Positions 1 through 11,469 of a DNA stretch of 64,000 nt are shown here, one piece after another. This DNA comes from Hirundichthys speculiger (taxonomy: Eukaryota; Chordata; Actinopteri; Beloniformes; Exocoetidae): the NCBI GenBank assembly GCA_018398805.1, contig JAGFBZ010000169.1, forward strand, positions 62,001 to 126,000, given 5' to 3'. How positions within the stretch are numbered: position 1 is the first letter of the stretch; the number at the start of each line of letters is the position of its first letter. The notes beneath the pieces were generated by a model that was not told the DNA's origin, ran no database searches, and saw nothing but the letters and a program-made list of their open reading frames with translations. A program made the position numbers and the translations under genes.

Positions 1-205
1 TTTTTAAATCCAGGCTTAAAACTTATTTATTTAGACTGGCTTTTAATACACAGTCATATTTTTAATTTAATTTTAATTGTATTGTTATGTCGAATTTAAA
101 TTGTTTTGTTTTAATGTGGATTTTAATGGAAAGCACTTTGGTCACCCTGTGTGTTGTAAAGGGCTCTACAAATAAAAGTTGATTGATTGATTGATTGATT
201 GATTG
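1..205 (+). mobile_element. 3' end of an L2-like LINE with GATT tail
   Basis: This is the 3' terminal piece of a non-LTR retrotransposon, cut by the window edge. It matches, in opposite orientation, the 3' end of the larger LINE at 32365-35850: both share the stretch about a cupped AAAGCACTTTGGTCACCCTG and a tail of tandem GATT units (178-205 here, the complementary ATCA units at 32369-32384). No coding sequence remains in the visible part. It lies in the st6gal2 intron upstream of the exon at 716. Confidence 0.85.
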
Positions 206-715
206 GCGGAGGTAATAAATAAAAAGTATTTCACTATAATTGAGGTATTTTCACCTGGATTTGAATGTTCATTTCTTTGATTTTAGCTACTGTGTGTGGT
301 TTTTTTTAGCAGTAGCAAGAAAATAAAGCCTTAAAGTGAATCTTACTAAACGCCAGCAGACTACGTTTATAATTTTAACCAAGAATTACAGTGAAATAGA
401 AAGTTAACCGCAGGCTCATTAGACACATTCGTGATAAATGCATAAATGGAAAGAATAAGTCAGCTATATTTAGAAAAACCTCACATTTTCAGATGTGGGC
501 GGGAGCAGAGCGGCCGTCAGCGCCTCCTGTGGATTAAAAGGTCGTCGGCTGAAAGGCACATTGAGATCTGAATTAAGAATCTGTCGGCGTGATGATCGAT
601 CTGCAGGGTCGGGGAGGAGAAACACGTCTTCTCTGCGCCTTTAAACGCGTCTAGCGAGGAGTTAAACTGAAATATGAGACTGACCAGGAACTGAACCTCC
701 TGTCTCCCCCGTCAG
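206..715. other. Intronic sequence upstream of the st6gal2 exon
   Basis: No gene or clear repeat was recognised. The stretch ends in a polypyrimidine tract and the acceptor CCCCCGTCAG at 706-715, which opens the exon at 716. Confidence 0.6.
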
Positions 716-891
716 TGGTACGCCAGTCCCAGACTACAACCTGTTCGGCCCGTACGTGGAGCACCGCAGGCTCCACCCCCACCAGCCCTTCTACATCCTC
801 CACCCCAGCTACGTGTGGCAGCTTTGGGACGTGATTCAGGGCAACACTCAGGAGAACATCCAGCCCAACCCCCCCTCATCTGGCTTCATAG
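716..891 (+). CDS. st6gal2: st6gal2 penultimate coding exon (sialyltransferase, partial)
   Basis: This exon belongs to a beta-galactoside alpha-2,6-sialyltransferase (family GT29), a type II Golgi membrane enzyme that moves sialic acid from CMP-sialic acid to galactose on glycan chains. It is read in the frame beginning at 717, with the acceptor AG at 714-715 and the donor GTGAGC at 892. The peptide contains the family hallmarks [19 protein letters not shown] and, at the 3' edge, [10 protein letters not shown], the first half of sialylmotif S. The exon ends after one base of a Gly codon, completed by the exon at 13909, so the phases match. The YEYIP and CHYHE features of the next exon resemble ST6GAL2 more than ST6GAL1 as I remember these families. 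Upstream exons lie left of the window. The first base of the exon closes a codon started in the previous exon. Confidence 0.9.
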
Positions 892-1148
892 GTGAGCGCA
901 CGCACGCACGCACGCACGTACGCATCCACGTGTGTTACCTGTGGGTTCAGAGCCAGGTTTCAGCACACACACATCTTTCTCACCTTCAAAGGGACGTGAG
1001 GAATGTGTCGTGGATTCACTTGTTTCAGAATAGATGTTTCCAGAAAAACCAACAACACGAGTTTTCTTCTGCACTGAAGTCCTGATATTCTCCTCATTTG
1101 GATTTAAGACAGAAGTCGGAGCTCTTGGTGGTTGTGAAGGTTAAGAAG

Positions 1149-2396
1149 CAGGGTTATAATAGTTTTTGATTTCCCATTAGTTTTAGTTTTTATTTAGTTT
1201 TTAGTTTAGTTTTTCCAAATTCAGTTAGTTTTAATTCATTTTTAGAGCAGTTTTGCTAGTTTTTATTCATTTTTGTTTTGAAATACTTAGTTTTAGTTTA
1301 GTTTTTATTAGTTTCAGTGTTTTATTTTGTAAATTAGGGTTGTAATTTTGGTTGGAGTGAAGCACTGAACTTTTTGAAGGCTATCGAATCACATAGTCAT
1401 GTTTACATTCTGGTCTCAATAAACATATTTATCAATGCGTCTTCCCTCTTGTGGTGTTCCTGCGTATTTACTGACCAGCAGCTATCTGGTCTCCATGGAA
1501 ACAGTCCATTATAGTTGCTGTTTTCTCCCGTTCCTTCCCAGCGCTGACTGGCCTGCAGCTGTAGCTTTCTTTCCAGGGGGCTAGCTTAGGCTAGCTTATC
1601 CAGCTAGTCTTGGTTAGCCTTCTTTCCAGGGGGCTAGCTTATCCAGGTAGTCTTGGTTAGCCTTCTTTCCAGGAGGCTAGCCTAGGCTAGCTTATCCAGG
1701 TAGTCTTGGTTAGCCTTCTTTCCAGGGGGCTAGCTTAGGCTAGCTTATCCAGCTAGTCTTGGTTAGCCTTCTTTCCAGGGGGCTAGCTTAGGCTAGCTTA
1801 TCCAGCTAGTCTTGGTTAGCCTTCTTTCCAGGGGGCTAGCTTAGGCTAGCTTATCCAGCTAGTCTTGGTTAGCCTTCTTTCCAGGGGGCTAGCTAGGCTA
1901 GCTTATCAGCTTAGTCTTGGTTAGCCTTCTTGTGTGGCTTTTCAAATGGACTTTCAGATTTGTGGGTTTTTTTCTCCTTCAGTAGTATTCCACACATTGT
2001 ATCACCTGCTTCTACAACAAGGCACTTATTTTTATCGTTAACACAGTCATAGTCAAAGAAATCCCAAATAGGACTGAGACGCTTTCTCCCAACTTTTGCC
2101 GCAGCCATCACTTATGATCACTTTTTAAAATTTTATTTTTTTCGCGGTTGTTGTTGAACAACGGAGCAAAGTTAATAGATTTTTTAAAAAAAATTTCAAA
2201 TACAAAAACCAAGGACGCTCTTGACATTATTATAGTTAATTTTAGTTTGTTTTATAAACACATAATACAGTTTCAGTTATCGTTTTTTTTTTTTTTTTTT
2301 TAACTCTTGTTTTTATTTTATTTCAGTCAACGAAAATGTTTTGGCAATTCTAGTTTTCGTTATTTTGTTCGTTTTCATTAACGATAATAACCTTAG
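1149..2396 (+). mobile_element. Non-autonomous hAT element, copy A
   Basis: It begins CAGGGTTATAATAG and ends AATAACCTTAG, imperfect terminal inverted repeats of the hAT kind. It matches the element at 12002-13243 almost end to end, including the internal 53-bp minisatellite and the right end rich in TTTTCGTTATTTTG. It has no transposase reading frame. Unlike copy B, the flanking 8-bp sequences (TTAAGAAG and TGCAGCCG) do not match, so the target-site duplication has decayed or the ends were rearranged. Confidence 0.8.
1571..1925. repeat. 53-bp minisatellite inside hAT copy A
   Basis: About seven units of roughly 53 bp, each containing CTTTCCAGGGGGCTAGCTTA, CTTATCCAGCTAGTCTTGG and TTAGCC. Some units lack the second CTAGC motif. 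The same array, with about eight units, is in hAT copy B (12424-12842), so the array was probably carried by the transposon. Confidence 0.85.
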
Positions 2397-2511
2397 TGCA
2401 GCCGTTGTTTTTATTGCAGTTTTTTTTGCAGGAGGAATTAGATTAGTGAGATGGTTTGGACGTGCAGGATGGCGGGAGGGTGAATATATCTGCCAGGCTG
2501 CAGGTTTAGAG

Positions 2512-3665
2512 CACATGTGTCAAACACAAGGCCCACGGGTCCAAATGTGGCCCGCCATGTCATTTTATGTGGCCGATATTTTTAGACTTAAAATAAGCTT
2601 TCGCCACTTTAAAGCGCACATTGACAATAAACTACATCTCCCATGATGCATTTCTTCGTTACCCACAACGATAACAGTATATCACCATGAGCAAGAACTC
2701 AAGACGATTTTCAGAACTGATGGATTTGAGAAAAACCTCTACAAACTAATCCCAACATGTCCAAGAAAAGAGAAAATGGCTGCAGTTACATGATGTATTT
2801 TAATTCGGAATTAATAATTAGGAATTAAATAATTCTGAATTAAACTATTTTCCTTCGAGTTTACATGGAAATAGTAATTACGAATTGAGGTTTACATGGA
2901 AAACACGTTTGTTCGGCTTTATCCAACTCCGCTTTAGGTCTGGGGGTTGGGAAGGGTTCTGATTGGGATGGGGGGGCGGACGTCTTTACATCTACCGGAA
3001 GAAAACAAACTTAGCTAACTGGTTAGCAACAACATTTCACTTATTTTTGACCTGGGTGGCGTCTCTATCTGTGAAACCTCCTTCATTTAACCTGGCCGCT
3101 ACAAACTTTGAAAAGCTCACAATTTTTTATGTTTTCCTGCCATCTGTTCTTTAATTATTTCCAGTTCCTCCAAGCTATTTATTAAATAAATCGTCTCTGT
3201 CTCTGCTTTGGACACCGGTTTACTGCGTGCCGCCATCTTGAAACTTTGTTTTTAAACCCATCTGCTTAGAAAACCTTCTTCTTCATTTCTCATCTCTCCA
3301 TTTGAGCTTCTTCATGAAGAGATAAAAGACGTGTTGAGGGCCGATGCAGCGACTTCCTTGTGTATCGTTTCTCTTTTCTTGGACATGTTGGGGTTAGTTT
3401 GAGGAGGTTTTTCTTAAATCCATCAGTTCTGAAAATTGTCTTGATGTCTTGCTCATGGTGATATACTGTTATTGTCGGTAATGACGAATTGCATTGTGGG
3501 AGATGTAGTTTATTGTCAATGTGCGCGTTAAAGAGGCGTAAGCTCATTTTAAGTCTTAAAATATTGGTTTAAAATTTAAGCCAATAATGCACAAGCTCTC
3601 GAGGGCCACATAAAAGGATGAGGCGGGCCACATTTGGCCCGCGGGCCTTGAGTTTGACACATGTG
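2512..3665. mobile_element. Foldback hAT-like element, interrupted
   Basis: It starts CACATGTGTCAAACACAAGG and ends with the complementary form (CCTTGAGTTTGACACATGTG). Beyond these ends, about 250 bp on each side form long imperfect inverted arms: 2597-2775 and the reverse complement of 3360-3560 share ATTGACAATAAACTACATCT and ACATGTCCAAGAAAAGAGAA. There is no coding sequence. The left arm is broken by another MITE at 2778. The flanking octamers GTTTAGAG and CCGTAGAA agree at only five positions. Confidence 0.75.
2778..3257 (+). mobile_element. AATTCCG-type MITE, truncated, nested in hAT arm
   Basis: It starts GGCTGCAGTTACATGATG, like the complete copies at 26400 and 55060, and follows them through TTAATTCGGAATT, GGTTTACATGGAAAACACG and CTTAGCTAACTGG. 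It stops near 3257, where the host element's arm resumes, so the right part and the second terminal repeat are missing. Confidence 0.75.
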
Positions 3666-5741
3666 CCGTAGAACGTTTAGCTTTTACTGCGTTCCCACAG
3701 GACTTCTGGGCCAAATTAAAAAGCTAAAGTGAATCAGGTGACGCGTTTGGTTTTCAGAGAAGCGACAGTCTTGTCGATCTGGTGACGGTTTCACTCAGAC
3801 TCTGATGTTCTGGTCCAAGCAGACAACACGCCGTGACCTTTTTGGTCATATTATGCACTTTATTGTGAAACATTGCAACTTTCCTCCCGTGTCCGTTTGC
3901 CCGGAGGCTCCGGGTTTTAATTTTACTGCACGTGAGAGTTATTGTTACTCTCTCTTTGTTATTTCAGACGTACTTTGAATTGAATGTATTAAAAAAAAAA
4001 AACACATGCAAAGAAAGAATACAGCAATACAAAGTAAAGCGTAGTAAAGAGGGAAGAACATTAAGAGACATTTAAATTAATACAGCAGACAGAGATCCTC
4101 AAATACATACCAGGTGAAAGTTAGGATACAGTCTTTGTGGTCTTTTTTTTTTTTTTTTCTGTAACATTTACAAAGCACTACAACAGCCGGAGAAAAGTTT
4201 AAATGAACACATCAATCCATTAAACTTCTGATCAAAGCACAAATGTCATGATTGACCAGCTTTACAGCGACAAACTTACAGGAAATAAAGCAACACAGTC
4301 AGGCAGCAGGCTTGAGTTTGTGGAGCAGAGACACGTTTGAACTTCGCTGACGTGAAATCCAAGTTTCAACATTGTCAATTCAGCTGAAATGGAAAATAAT
4401 AATTTATAAAGTCAGTTTGTACCCTTAAATATTCTGACAACGTGCTTCGTGAGCGCGGGACGCCAACGTTCCCGCTTCCTGGTTGAAGCTGCAGTTCCTC
4501 TTCTGACCACCAGGTGCTGCGAGTCTGACCGCCATGTTAAAATGAGCAACTTTGTACCTGGTGTAAAAAAAACTGTTGGGGTCTGCGCAGCTAGATTTTT
4601 GTACCATATCATAAAACAAGAAATGTATTTATAAGTGGGATGGCGTGCTGAGAGATGTAGCTAGCGGTTTGCCCCTCAGCATGCTTAACACTCTCTGAGG
4701 TGTGAATAAAGACCTGAAAGAGCATCGTCGATCATAATTTAAAGCCGTTAATTGCACCAATGGACCACCAGATTGTAATTTCTGATACCGGAACAACATG
4801 CTTGGCTCCTCCAGCCTGGCTTTGCTGAAGGAGCCCACGGGGCCCACGACGGATCCAAGTGGACCCGTCCAAGTGGAAGCTCCGCTCGTCGTCTTTCCAG
4901 CTCAGGCAGCGCTCGTTTCAGATGTCGGTTTGGTAGCGACACTTGAAATGGAGACGAGGGTTCAGGAGCACTCTAGAAAACCTGTGGGTGACATCACCGG
5001 GGGTTTGTCCAGTTCTTCGTATACAGTAAATGCTTGATGCATAATGTGACATCTAGCGTTAAGCTCTGATATCTGATCTTACCAAACAATAAATACAGAA
5101 ATAAAAACACTATTCTAGACGTATAATATCGCCATAAAGAGCCAGACAGAAGTGCACTGTGGGTACCAGCCAGGCTTCATGAACTTTAATAGGAACACAA
5201 ACACATCACAGCTGCAGAGCTTTCAGCGTGTTGAAGGTCGTGACGGTGAAGGAGCTTTGATCCAGCCGTGCATTTATTTATTTTGGAGGTTGTAGTTGCC
5301 GTGTTTCCTCTGATAAACGCTGCCTCCCAGGACTAAATGGAAATGAAGCTTCGCCTGACAGTCGCCATTTTTCTCAGCAGCCTCAACAACTTTCAGTATA
5401 AAAGGCGCCGTGCACGGCGGCGTCTCTAATCGGGTTGTTACGATTAACGTTGCAGCGCGACTTTAGCACACGCGCTAACGAAGACGGTGAAAAACACACG
5501 TGAACTTGCTCATTAAAGAAGCAACAAGACTATAAATAAAAACACAGTTATGACTAAATAATGACATCAAATCACTGGATTTTTCTGAATGAACGTGAGA
5601 ACGATCGTTTATTACGGGCGAACAGGTGTTTATTAGGATAAACAGGTGTGTGTCGTACTATTTTTAACAAAAAACAAAACAGAGCAGTTTTCCTGAAAAA
5701 CAATCTGAACTTTCTAACAATCGCAAAGGGAGCTTAATTGT
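3666..5741. other. Intron sequence, no recognised feature
   Basis: I see no gene, RNA gene or complete transposon here, only A/T homopolymer runs (for example 3992-4003 and 4144-4159). The short open frames near 4412-5037 have no domain or family resemblance and are regarded as chance. Confidence 0.5.
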
Positions 5742-6438
5742 TATGGAGCTCCCGTTTGGGTCATAATTCAATGAATAAATGAGTCTATTATTATGAAATA
5801 TCTATTATGAAATAACTATCTATTGTTATGAAATGTTTTCCATTATTATGAAATATGTGTATTATTATTAAATATTTCCCATTATGAAAAAATGTAATTA
5901 TTATGAAATATATTTTCATTATATTTAATCTTAGTTTAATGCATAATAGTTTATTTCAGAATGGCTTTTTTATCTAAGAATAAGTTTTTACATAATTGCT
6001 TCGTTTTTCATAAGAATGAGTTTTTACATAATAATGACATGTTGCCAGTGGGCGGGGCCAGTGGTTGACCTGCATGCTCATTGGCTGATCCTTCTCCATT
6101 CTACGCTCTGACATCGACTAGTTTTGGCCGTGAGGTCCCGTTAGCAGCGTTAGCATCAAGGTGCGCTACTAGTCCGATTGTAGCTATGGCAGCTTGGACT
6201 GAGCTACGGGAAACCTTGACCATATTCACTGTTCTGTTGTTTATGCCTGAATGAAAGAGCAGCCAATCACATAAATGGCTCCGCCCTCTCTGCTGTGATT
6301 GACACACAAATCATTCTTATGAAAAACAAAACCATTATCATAATAATGGGAAATATGTCATAATAATAAACGCCTGTATTTCATAATAATAGACTCATTT
6401 ATTTATTCATTGAATTATGACCCAAACGGGGCTCCATA
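5742..6438. mobile_element. TATGGAGC-type MITE, copy 1
   Basis: The ends are inverted copies of TATGGAGC-CCGTTTGGGTCATAATTCAATG, and the inner arms are AT-rich repeats of ATTATTATGAAATA. The middle (6040-6310) is GC-richer. Copies 2 (9306-10949) and 3 (15629-16752) share the ends and the core. It carries no transposase. The superfamily is not certain: flanks TTAATTGT and AATTGCAG share AATTG but no clean duplication. Confidence 0.8.
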
Positions 6439-7402
6439 AATTGCAGCCGTGAGTTTGTGTTTTTTTATCTTGATGAACCTTGAGAAACCTTCGAACCGAC
6501 GACTGAATATGTGTGAATTTATGGCGAGCAGAGAAAAGTGAATTAAAGTTACACGACTGCATTCACAGGAATGAATAAATAAATGGGCAGAGACGCCGTG
6601 AAGATTGTCCGTCCATCGGCTGGATGTCCGCCTACGTTAGCGTCAACGAACAAGAACGACGTTGTTTCTTTTACGGTTATCAGTCCTGGAACGTTGAACA
6701 CGAACCACGTGATGTTCCTGTGTTTGCACACCACCTGTCGGATGTCCCCGCCCCCTCCACCTGGTTCCTGACGGTATCAGACGGTGACAGTGATGAGACG
6801 CGGCTGCTCTCGACAGGTGTCGCGTCAAGTACACCTGGAAAACAGACAAAAGGAAAAATCCCAAAAGGCTCCACCCTCCAAAGCGGCTCGATGCGACGGC
6901 CGGAAATGTTGCGTTTCACTTTTTGGGCTGGTTTCACACGGAGCTGCACGTTGAAGAATGTTTCTTTTCTGTTCCAGCAAGTGAACATTTGGCACAGGTG
7001 AACCTGGAGGACCCTCAGACGGCGCCCTGACCTTTGACCTCTGACCTCTGACCTCTGCCCGTGGAACATGTGGTACGAACTCAACTGACTTGTCGATCTC
7101 ATCACGCAGCCGGGCTCCAAAATCTCACAGGAAGTCTCTCCCGGATGTCGTGGAGGCGATTTTAATGGGGAAAAAAAAGAAAAAGAAGTTGGACGACCGC
7201 GTAGCTGCGATGGTTGAGCGTTCACGTAGATCCAGGAACTTTTTACACCTCTGAGGCCATTTGGAGCTTTTGTGTCCTGATAAATAAATCGGTAAAAGCA
7301 GATTTTAAGAATTCAAACTGGACCACGTTCCGGCGACGTTCTCCTGAAGCTGACATGTTTGCGGTTCCGGTGTGGGGTCGTTCCGGACGCTCGGGGGCGG
7401 GG
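6439..7402. other. Intron of st6gal2; likely opsin 3' UTR at the right
   Basis: The portion immediately left of 7403 should be the 3' untranslated region of the minus-strand opsin. A possible minus-strand poly(A) signal ATTAAA (TTTAAT on the plus strand) is at 7161-7166, about 240 bp after the stop. The open frames on both strands between 6583 and 7225 have no recognisable family. A short run of TGACCTC units lies at 7028-7058. Confidence 0.4.
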
Positions 7403-7585
7403 CTAGGTGGTGACATCGGGGGTGGGGTGGACGGCGGGAGTAACGCTGTTGGAGATCTGGGCGACCGTGTTGGTGTAGACGCGGCGGTTCAGAGGGATGA
7501 CCGTCGTCTTGGAGGGCATGGACGTGTTGCCGTTTTCCGACGACCAGTGGTCGCAGTGGAACAGCGTCAGGAAACACCTGTAGAA
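7403..7585 (-). CDS. tmtops: TMT-type opsin, last coding exon (cytoplasmic tail)
   Basis: On the minus strand the acceptor CCGCTTCAG ends at 7586, and the frame opens FYRCFLTLFHCDHW, the expected continuation of NPxxY...MNKQ encoded by the exon at 21895-22128. Both junctions are phase 0. The exon encodes 60 residues and stops at TAG (7403-7405). It has the helix-8 start FYRCF, cysteines at positions 4 and 11 that could be palmitoylated, and a Ser/Thr-rich tail with MPSKTTVIPLNRRVYTNTV, which resembles tails of teleost multiple-tissue opsins as I recall them. The tail would carry phosphorylation sites for arrestin binding. The exon is inside the last intron of st6gal2 on the other strand. The plus-strand open frame across it is a shadow. 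Confidence 0.85.
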   Translation of the reverse strand, partial: FYRCFLTLFHCDHWSSENGNTSMPSKTTVIPLNRRVYTNTVAQISNSVTPAVHPTPDVTT

Positions 7586-7973
7586 CTGAAGCGGACAGAG
7601 ACGATCGTTTTATTTACGTCTGCTTCGGTTTGTACACACAGCTTTGATCTAATCTAATCTAATCTAACCTCCTGACCGTCTAATCGCTGCACGTCCTCCT
7701 GGGGAAAAGGTCTCCAGACACAACCGCCTGCCCACCCAAACCACAACAAACATTTCTCAAGCCAATCAGATCATAGAGCATCAATAAGCACGACGTTTTC
7801 TTTTCAAATGTCACCCAGAAATCACTTACCGTGCCTTTAATCCATGTGGTTTTACGATGGTTCAACGTGGATGGAGGTCCTCGCTGACACAGCTGGACCT
7901 CCTGAAGCGCTGGAACTGGTTCATCACTCGTTGGGCTGATTATGATTTAATTTCAGACTGATGAACAGATGAA

Positions 7974-8654
7974 TACCGTGTTTTCTGGACTATAAAGCGC
8001 ACCTGAATATAAGCCGCACCGGACTATAAGCCGCCGGTATCCAGGCTGAGAAATAAGATATTTACATGGAAAGATTTTGTACCATAAGTGTTTATTCATG
8101 TACCATGTAACTGATTTTTCCTCCTCCTGTCTACTGAAACCCCCCCACACATTAAAGACATCCGGAACGGACCCGTGAAATGGATCCGTATCGGGGTCCA
8201 CTTGCACTCAGTACCGGATCCACTTTGGAGCCGGATCGCGGACCTGCCGGCTCCACGCTGCGTCCGGTCCACATCTGGGATTAAAATCTTATCTCTGCGA
8301 CGGGTCCGCTCAGAACCCTGAAATCCGCTGAGGAACCAACAACTGACTGACAAACTGATAAATCCAGGTGTGTCTGAGTAGCTACAACGGTCAGACACAC
8401 CTGGATTAATCAGTTTGTCCAATAATAACAGGTATTGATGCTAAATGAATGTAGCATAGCATAGCCAACATAGGCTACTGAACAAAAACAGAATAGCCTT
8501 TAACTGCTCGGTTTGTTTTTTGGTTTTTGCACTTCCTGCTAGAGCGCCCCCTGAGGGCTGAAGAAACATTAATAGAAAAGCCGCATCTCTGTATAAACCT
8601 CATGGTTTAAAGCGCCGGACAAAAGTAGCGGCTTATAGTCCGGAAAATACGGTA
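7974..8654. mobile_element. TACCGTATTTTC-type MITE
   Basis: Inverted ends are TACCGTGTTTTCTGGACTAT on the left and the complement of GGCTTATAGTCCGGAAAATA with CGGTA on the right. The outer arms repeat GGACTATAAGCCGC. There is no coding capacity. Ends of this kind are common in vertebrate and fish genomes; a TA target is possible but not certain. Confidence 0.75.
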
Positions 8655-8674
8655 TTTAAAGTCAATTTTTGTTG

Positions 8675-8831
8675 CAGTACCACCTCTGACCACATGGGGG
8701 CATATAGACCAACTCTGTTGACAGAACAAAATGCACTGAATTGTGGATGGTCCCACAGGTATTGTAATACAACTTTGTCCCACTAGAGGTGCATTTCACC
8801 CCCCCCCCCCATGTGGTCAGAAACACTACTG
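8675..8831. repeat. Short inverted-repeat element (about 157 bp)
   Basis: CAGTACCACCTCTGACCACA at the left pairs with TGTGGTCAGAAACACTACTG at the right, both next to a G or C run (ATGGGGG, and twelve C's at 8799-8810). The arms are imperfect, about 27 bp. It could be a very short MITE; no second copy was seen in the window. Confidence 0.45.
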
Positions 8832-9305
8832 CCGTGGCTTTAAAGGCAGGATCTTATTAAGAAAACGCTTTCTGTCAGACGGATGCTCGGTTATTAGAGA
8901 GTTTGAGGTGAGGAGACGGAGCTGCGAGCAGAATAACAATCGCCAGGCGGAGGATGAATAACAGGAAACCAGCAGGACGGAGCAGAGCGAGGAGGAGCGG
9001 CGCTGCAACAAAAGAGGAGTCGAGCATTTGTGCGCTCGCTGCTCTTTGTGTTGCCCACATGCCACAGCGAATAAGAGGTGGCACGAGGACGCGGCCGAAC
9101 TCAGCCTTCATCTATTGTGTCTTCGGGTCCATTTTCTCTTTTATCTCAGCCTGAGGGGGAGGCATTAAGCGAGCGCGCGTGATGTTGTTCCTGCGAAGGT
9201 TGAAAATCACTCCTGCAGCCGAGAAGTAACTCCAGTCTCTGCTGCTTCATATCTGTTGGAGATTTCAGCTCACGTTTGTGTCTTTTTTACCTCGCAGGTC
9301 AGAGT
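8832..9305. other. Intronic sequence, no recognised feature
   Basis: Moderately GC-rich, apparently unique sequence with short open frames on both strands but no recognisable protein. It may be ordinary intron or contain a regulatory element; nothing in it decides this. Confidence 0.4.
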
Positions 9306-10949
9306 TATGGAGCCCCGTTTGGGTCATAATTCAATGAATAAATGAGTCTATTGTTATGAAATACAGGCGTTTATTATTATGACATATTTCCCATTATTAT
9401 GATAATGGATTCGTTTTTCATAAGAATGATTTGTGTGTCAATCACAGCAGAGAGGGCGGAGCCATTTATGTGATTGGCTGCTCTTTCATTCAGGCAACAG
9501 AACAGTGAATATCGATAGTGGGCGAGAGGTGTAATGTATATACTCCAGGCCAGTAGGTGGCAGAATGCACCTCAGTTTACGGTTAAAAGTTGACATCGAC
9601 TAAGAAACGTCAAGGTTTCCCGTAGCTCAGTCCAAGCTAGCATAGCTACAATCGGACTAGGAGCGCACCTTGATGACGCCACGGCCCGCTGCTAACGGGA
9701 CCTCACGGCCAAAACTAGTCGATGTCAGAGTTAGGGATGGGCATAATTAATCGATTAATCGATGAGTGATCATTAAGAATTTGGTCGAAGAAATTAATTT
9801 TCGTCGATGAACCGAACGTTTTTTTTTTTTTTTTTAAACAATCCGAATGTAGGTTATCAGTGCACGTCCTCAAACAATGCGATGCATTTCTCTGTGCCAC
9901 CGATAGAAATTTGGCAGCAGGGGGCAACATTTCACCATCACCCTACCCTGGCTGGCCTCAGTTGTTACATGCTAGCTTCTGTAGGTCATCGCCTAATCAT
10001 GAAGCGTCGCGGTGAAGTGTGGCGTGGGACCATTTTAGTTTAGAAAATGACCAAGTGTACTGCAATCACTGCAATGCTAATTACAAATACAATTAATCGA
10101 CAACGACAATGATGTATCACTTGAACAACGCGCATCCAAGCCTTGTAAAGGACGGTGGAGGCAGTTCATCATCAGCCTAGCCTAGCCTAGCCTAGCCTCA
10201 ACTTGGTGTTAGCACGGACCAGAAGGAGCTGCAGTGCACATCGAGCACACAACAAGCGCATCTTTTTAAGAAACAAAAAGCCTGTAATACTGGCGCCTTG
10301 ATATAAATTGTCCTTGTTAAGTAGTCTCCTCGATATCTCTTCTTTTATTATCGTTGTTTTTTTAAAGAAAAGAAACAGGAAATGTCACGTTATTCTCGAC
10401 CACAAACATCCGGTTCACTGAACACATCTGGGCATGCACGGGCCATAGCAACCAGGCCATAGCAACCAGGCCAAAGGGGAAAACAAACATCACGCCGATA
10501 GAGAATATTTGTGATAGTTTTCAAGATAAAAATGTTAATGATTAATCGATTATTAATCATTAATTCTCCTGACGATCGACGAATAAATCTCGACCAAATG
10601 CCCATCCCTAGTCAGAGCGTAGAATGGAGAAGGATCAGCCAATGAGCATGTAGGTCAACCACTGGCCTCGCCCACTGGCAAAATGTCATATTTATGTTAA
10701 AGCTCATTTTTATATAAAAAAAAAAAAAAAGCCATTATGAAATAAACTTTTATGCATTAAACTAAGGTTAAATAATAATTAAAATATATTTCATAATAAT
10801 TACATTTTTTTCATAATAACGGGAAATATTTCATAATGATACACATTTATTTCATAATAATGGATACGTATTTCATAATAATAAACGCCTGTATTTTTTA
10901 ATAATAGACTCATTTATTCATTGAATTATGACCCAAACGGGGCTCCATA
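9306..10949. mobile_element. TATGGAGC-type MITE, copy 2, interrupted
   Basis: The outer ends match copies 1 and 3 (TATGGAGCCCCGTTTGGGTC and its complement). The core contains GATAGTGGGCGAGAGGTG and TCCAGGCCAGTAGGTGGCAG, shared with copy 3 but missing from copy 1. The element is split by the hAT element at 9732-10610. Confidence 0.8.
9732..10610. mobile_element. Nested hAT MITE with target-site duplication
   Basis: Ends are TAGGGATGGGCATAATTAAT and the complement (AAATGCCCATCCCTA). It is flanked by GTCAGAGT (9724-9731) and GTCAGAGC (10611-10618), an 8-bp duplication with one mismatch. The uninterrupted host sequence GTCAGAGCGTAGAATGG can be inferred from copy 1 on the other strand. Length 879 bp, no transposase. 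The arms contain ATTAATCGATTAATCGA. Confidence 0.9.
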
Positions 10950-11469
10950 CGGAACGCAGGTCATTGGCGTAAAGAATTTCCTCGTACGGCTGCGGTGCTA
11001 CGTTTTCTAAAGCTATAACCCCCTGAGCCTGATGACAACTGTAGTTACTGGTTCATGTGAAGAAAAAGATCTTGTATAACAACTCTCTTTGCAACTGAAG
11101 ATCAAATCAGGGGTTTGGAGACGTTTTGTCTTCTGGAAACTTCAGAGGAAGCAGCGTTTGTCCTTGAAGCCACATTTCAGATGATTATTAGGCAGTTGAA
11201 CCCGGATAGAGGTTTTAAAAAAGAATCAGAAAAAGTGATTCTGCTCTGATGCTCGATCGGCGGTTTGTTTGGAGCAGATGCGCTGTTATACATCTGCTTC
11301 CCCGAGGCGGAGGTTTCACCAGCCAGATTACTTCTAAACAGAATCTCATCAAACTTGGAGGAAAGAAAAACATTTAATTTAAATGCGAATGGGATCGGCT
11401 GGTGCGCCATACAAGGACAAAATTCAGCGCTGGGCCGGTGGAGGATCTGAATACTTGGATACTGAGTAC
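10950..11469. other. Intronic sequence, no recognised feature
   Basis: No gene or repeat recognised. Two overlapping open frames on opposite strands (11177-11482 and 11265-11450) have no family resemblance. Confidence 0.4.

Noticed and set aside
6583..7225. Several overlapping frames of 60-180 codons
   Set aside because: No known domain and no splice context; opposite strands equally open. Treated as noncoding or as opsin 3' UTR.
7214..7657. 147-codon plus-strand frame near the opsin tail
   Set aside because: It is the antisense shadow of the opsin exon 7403-7585, which has correct splice signals and motifs on the minus strand.
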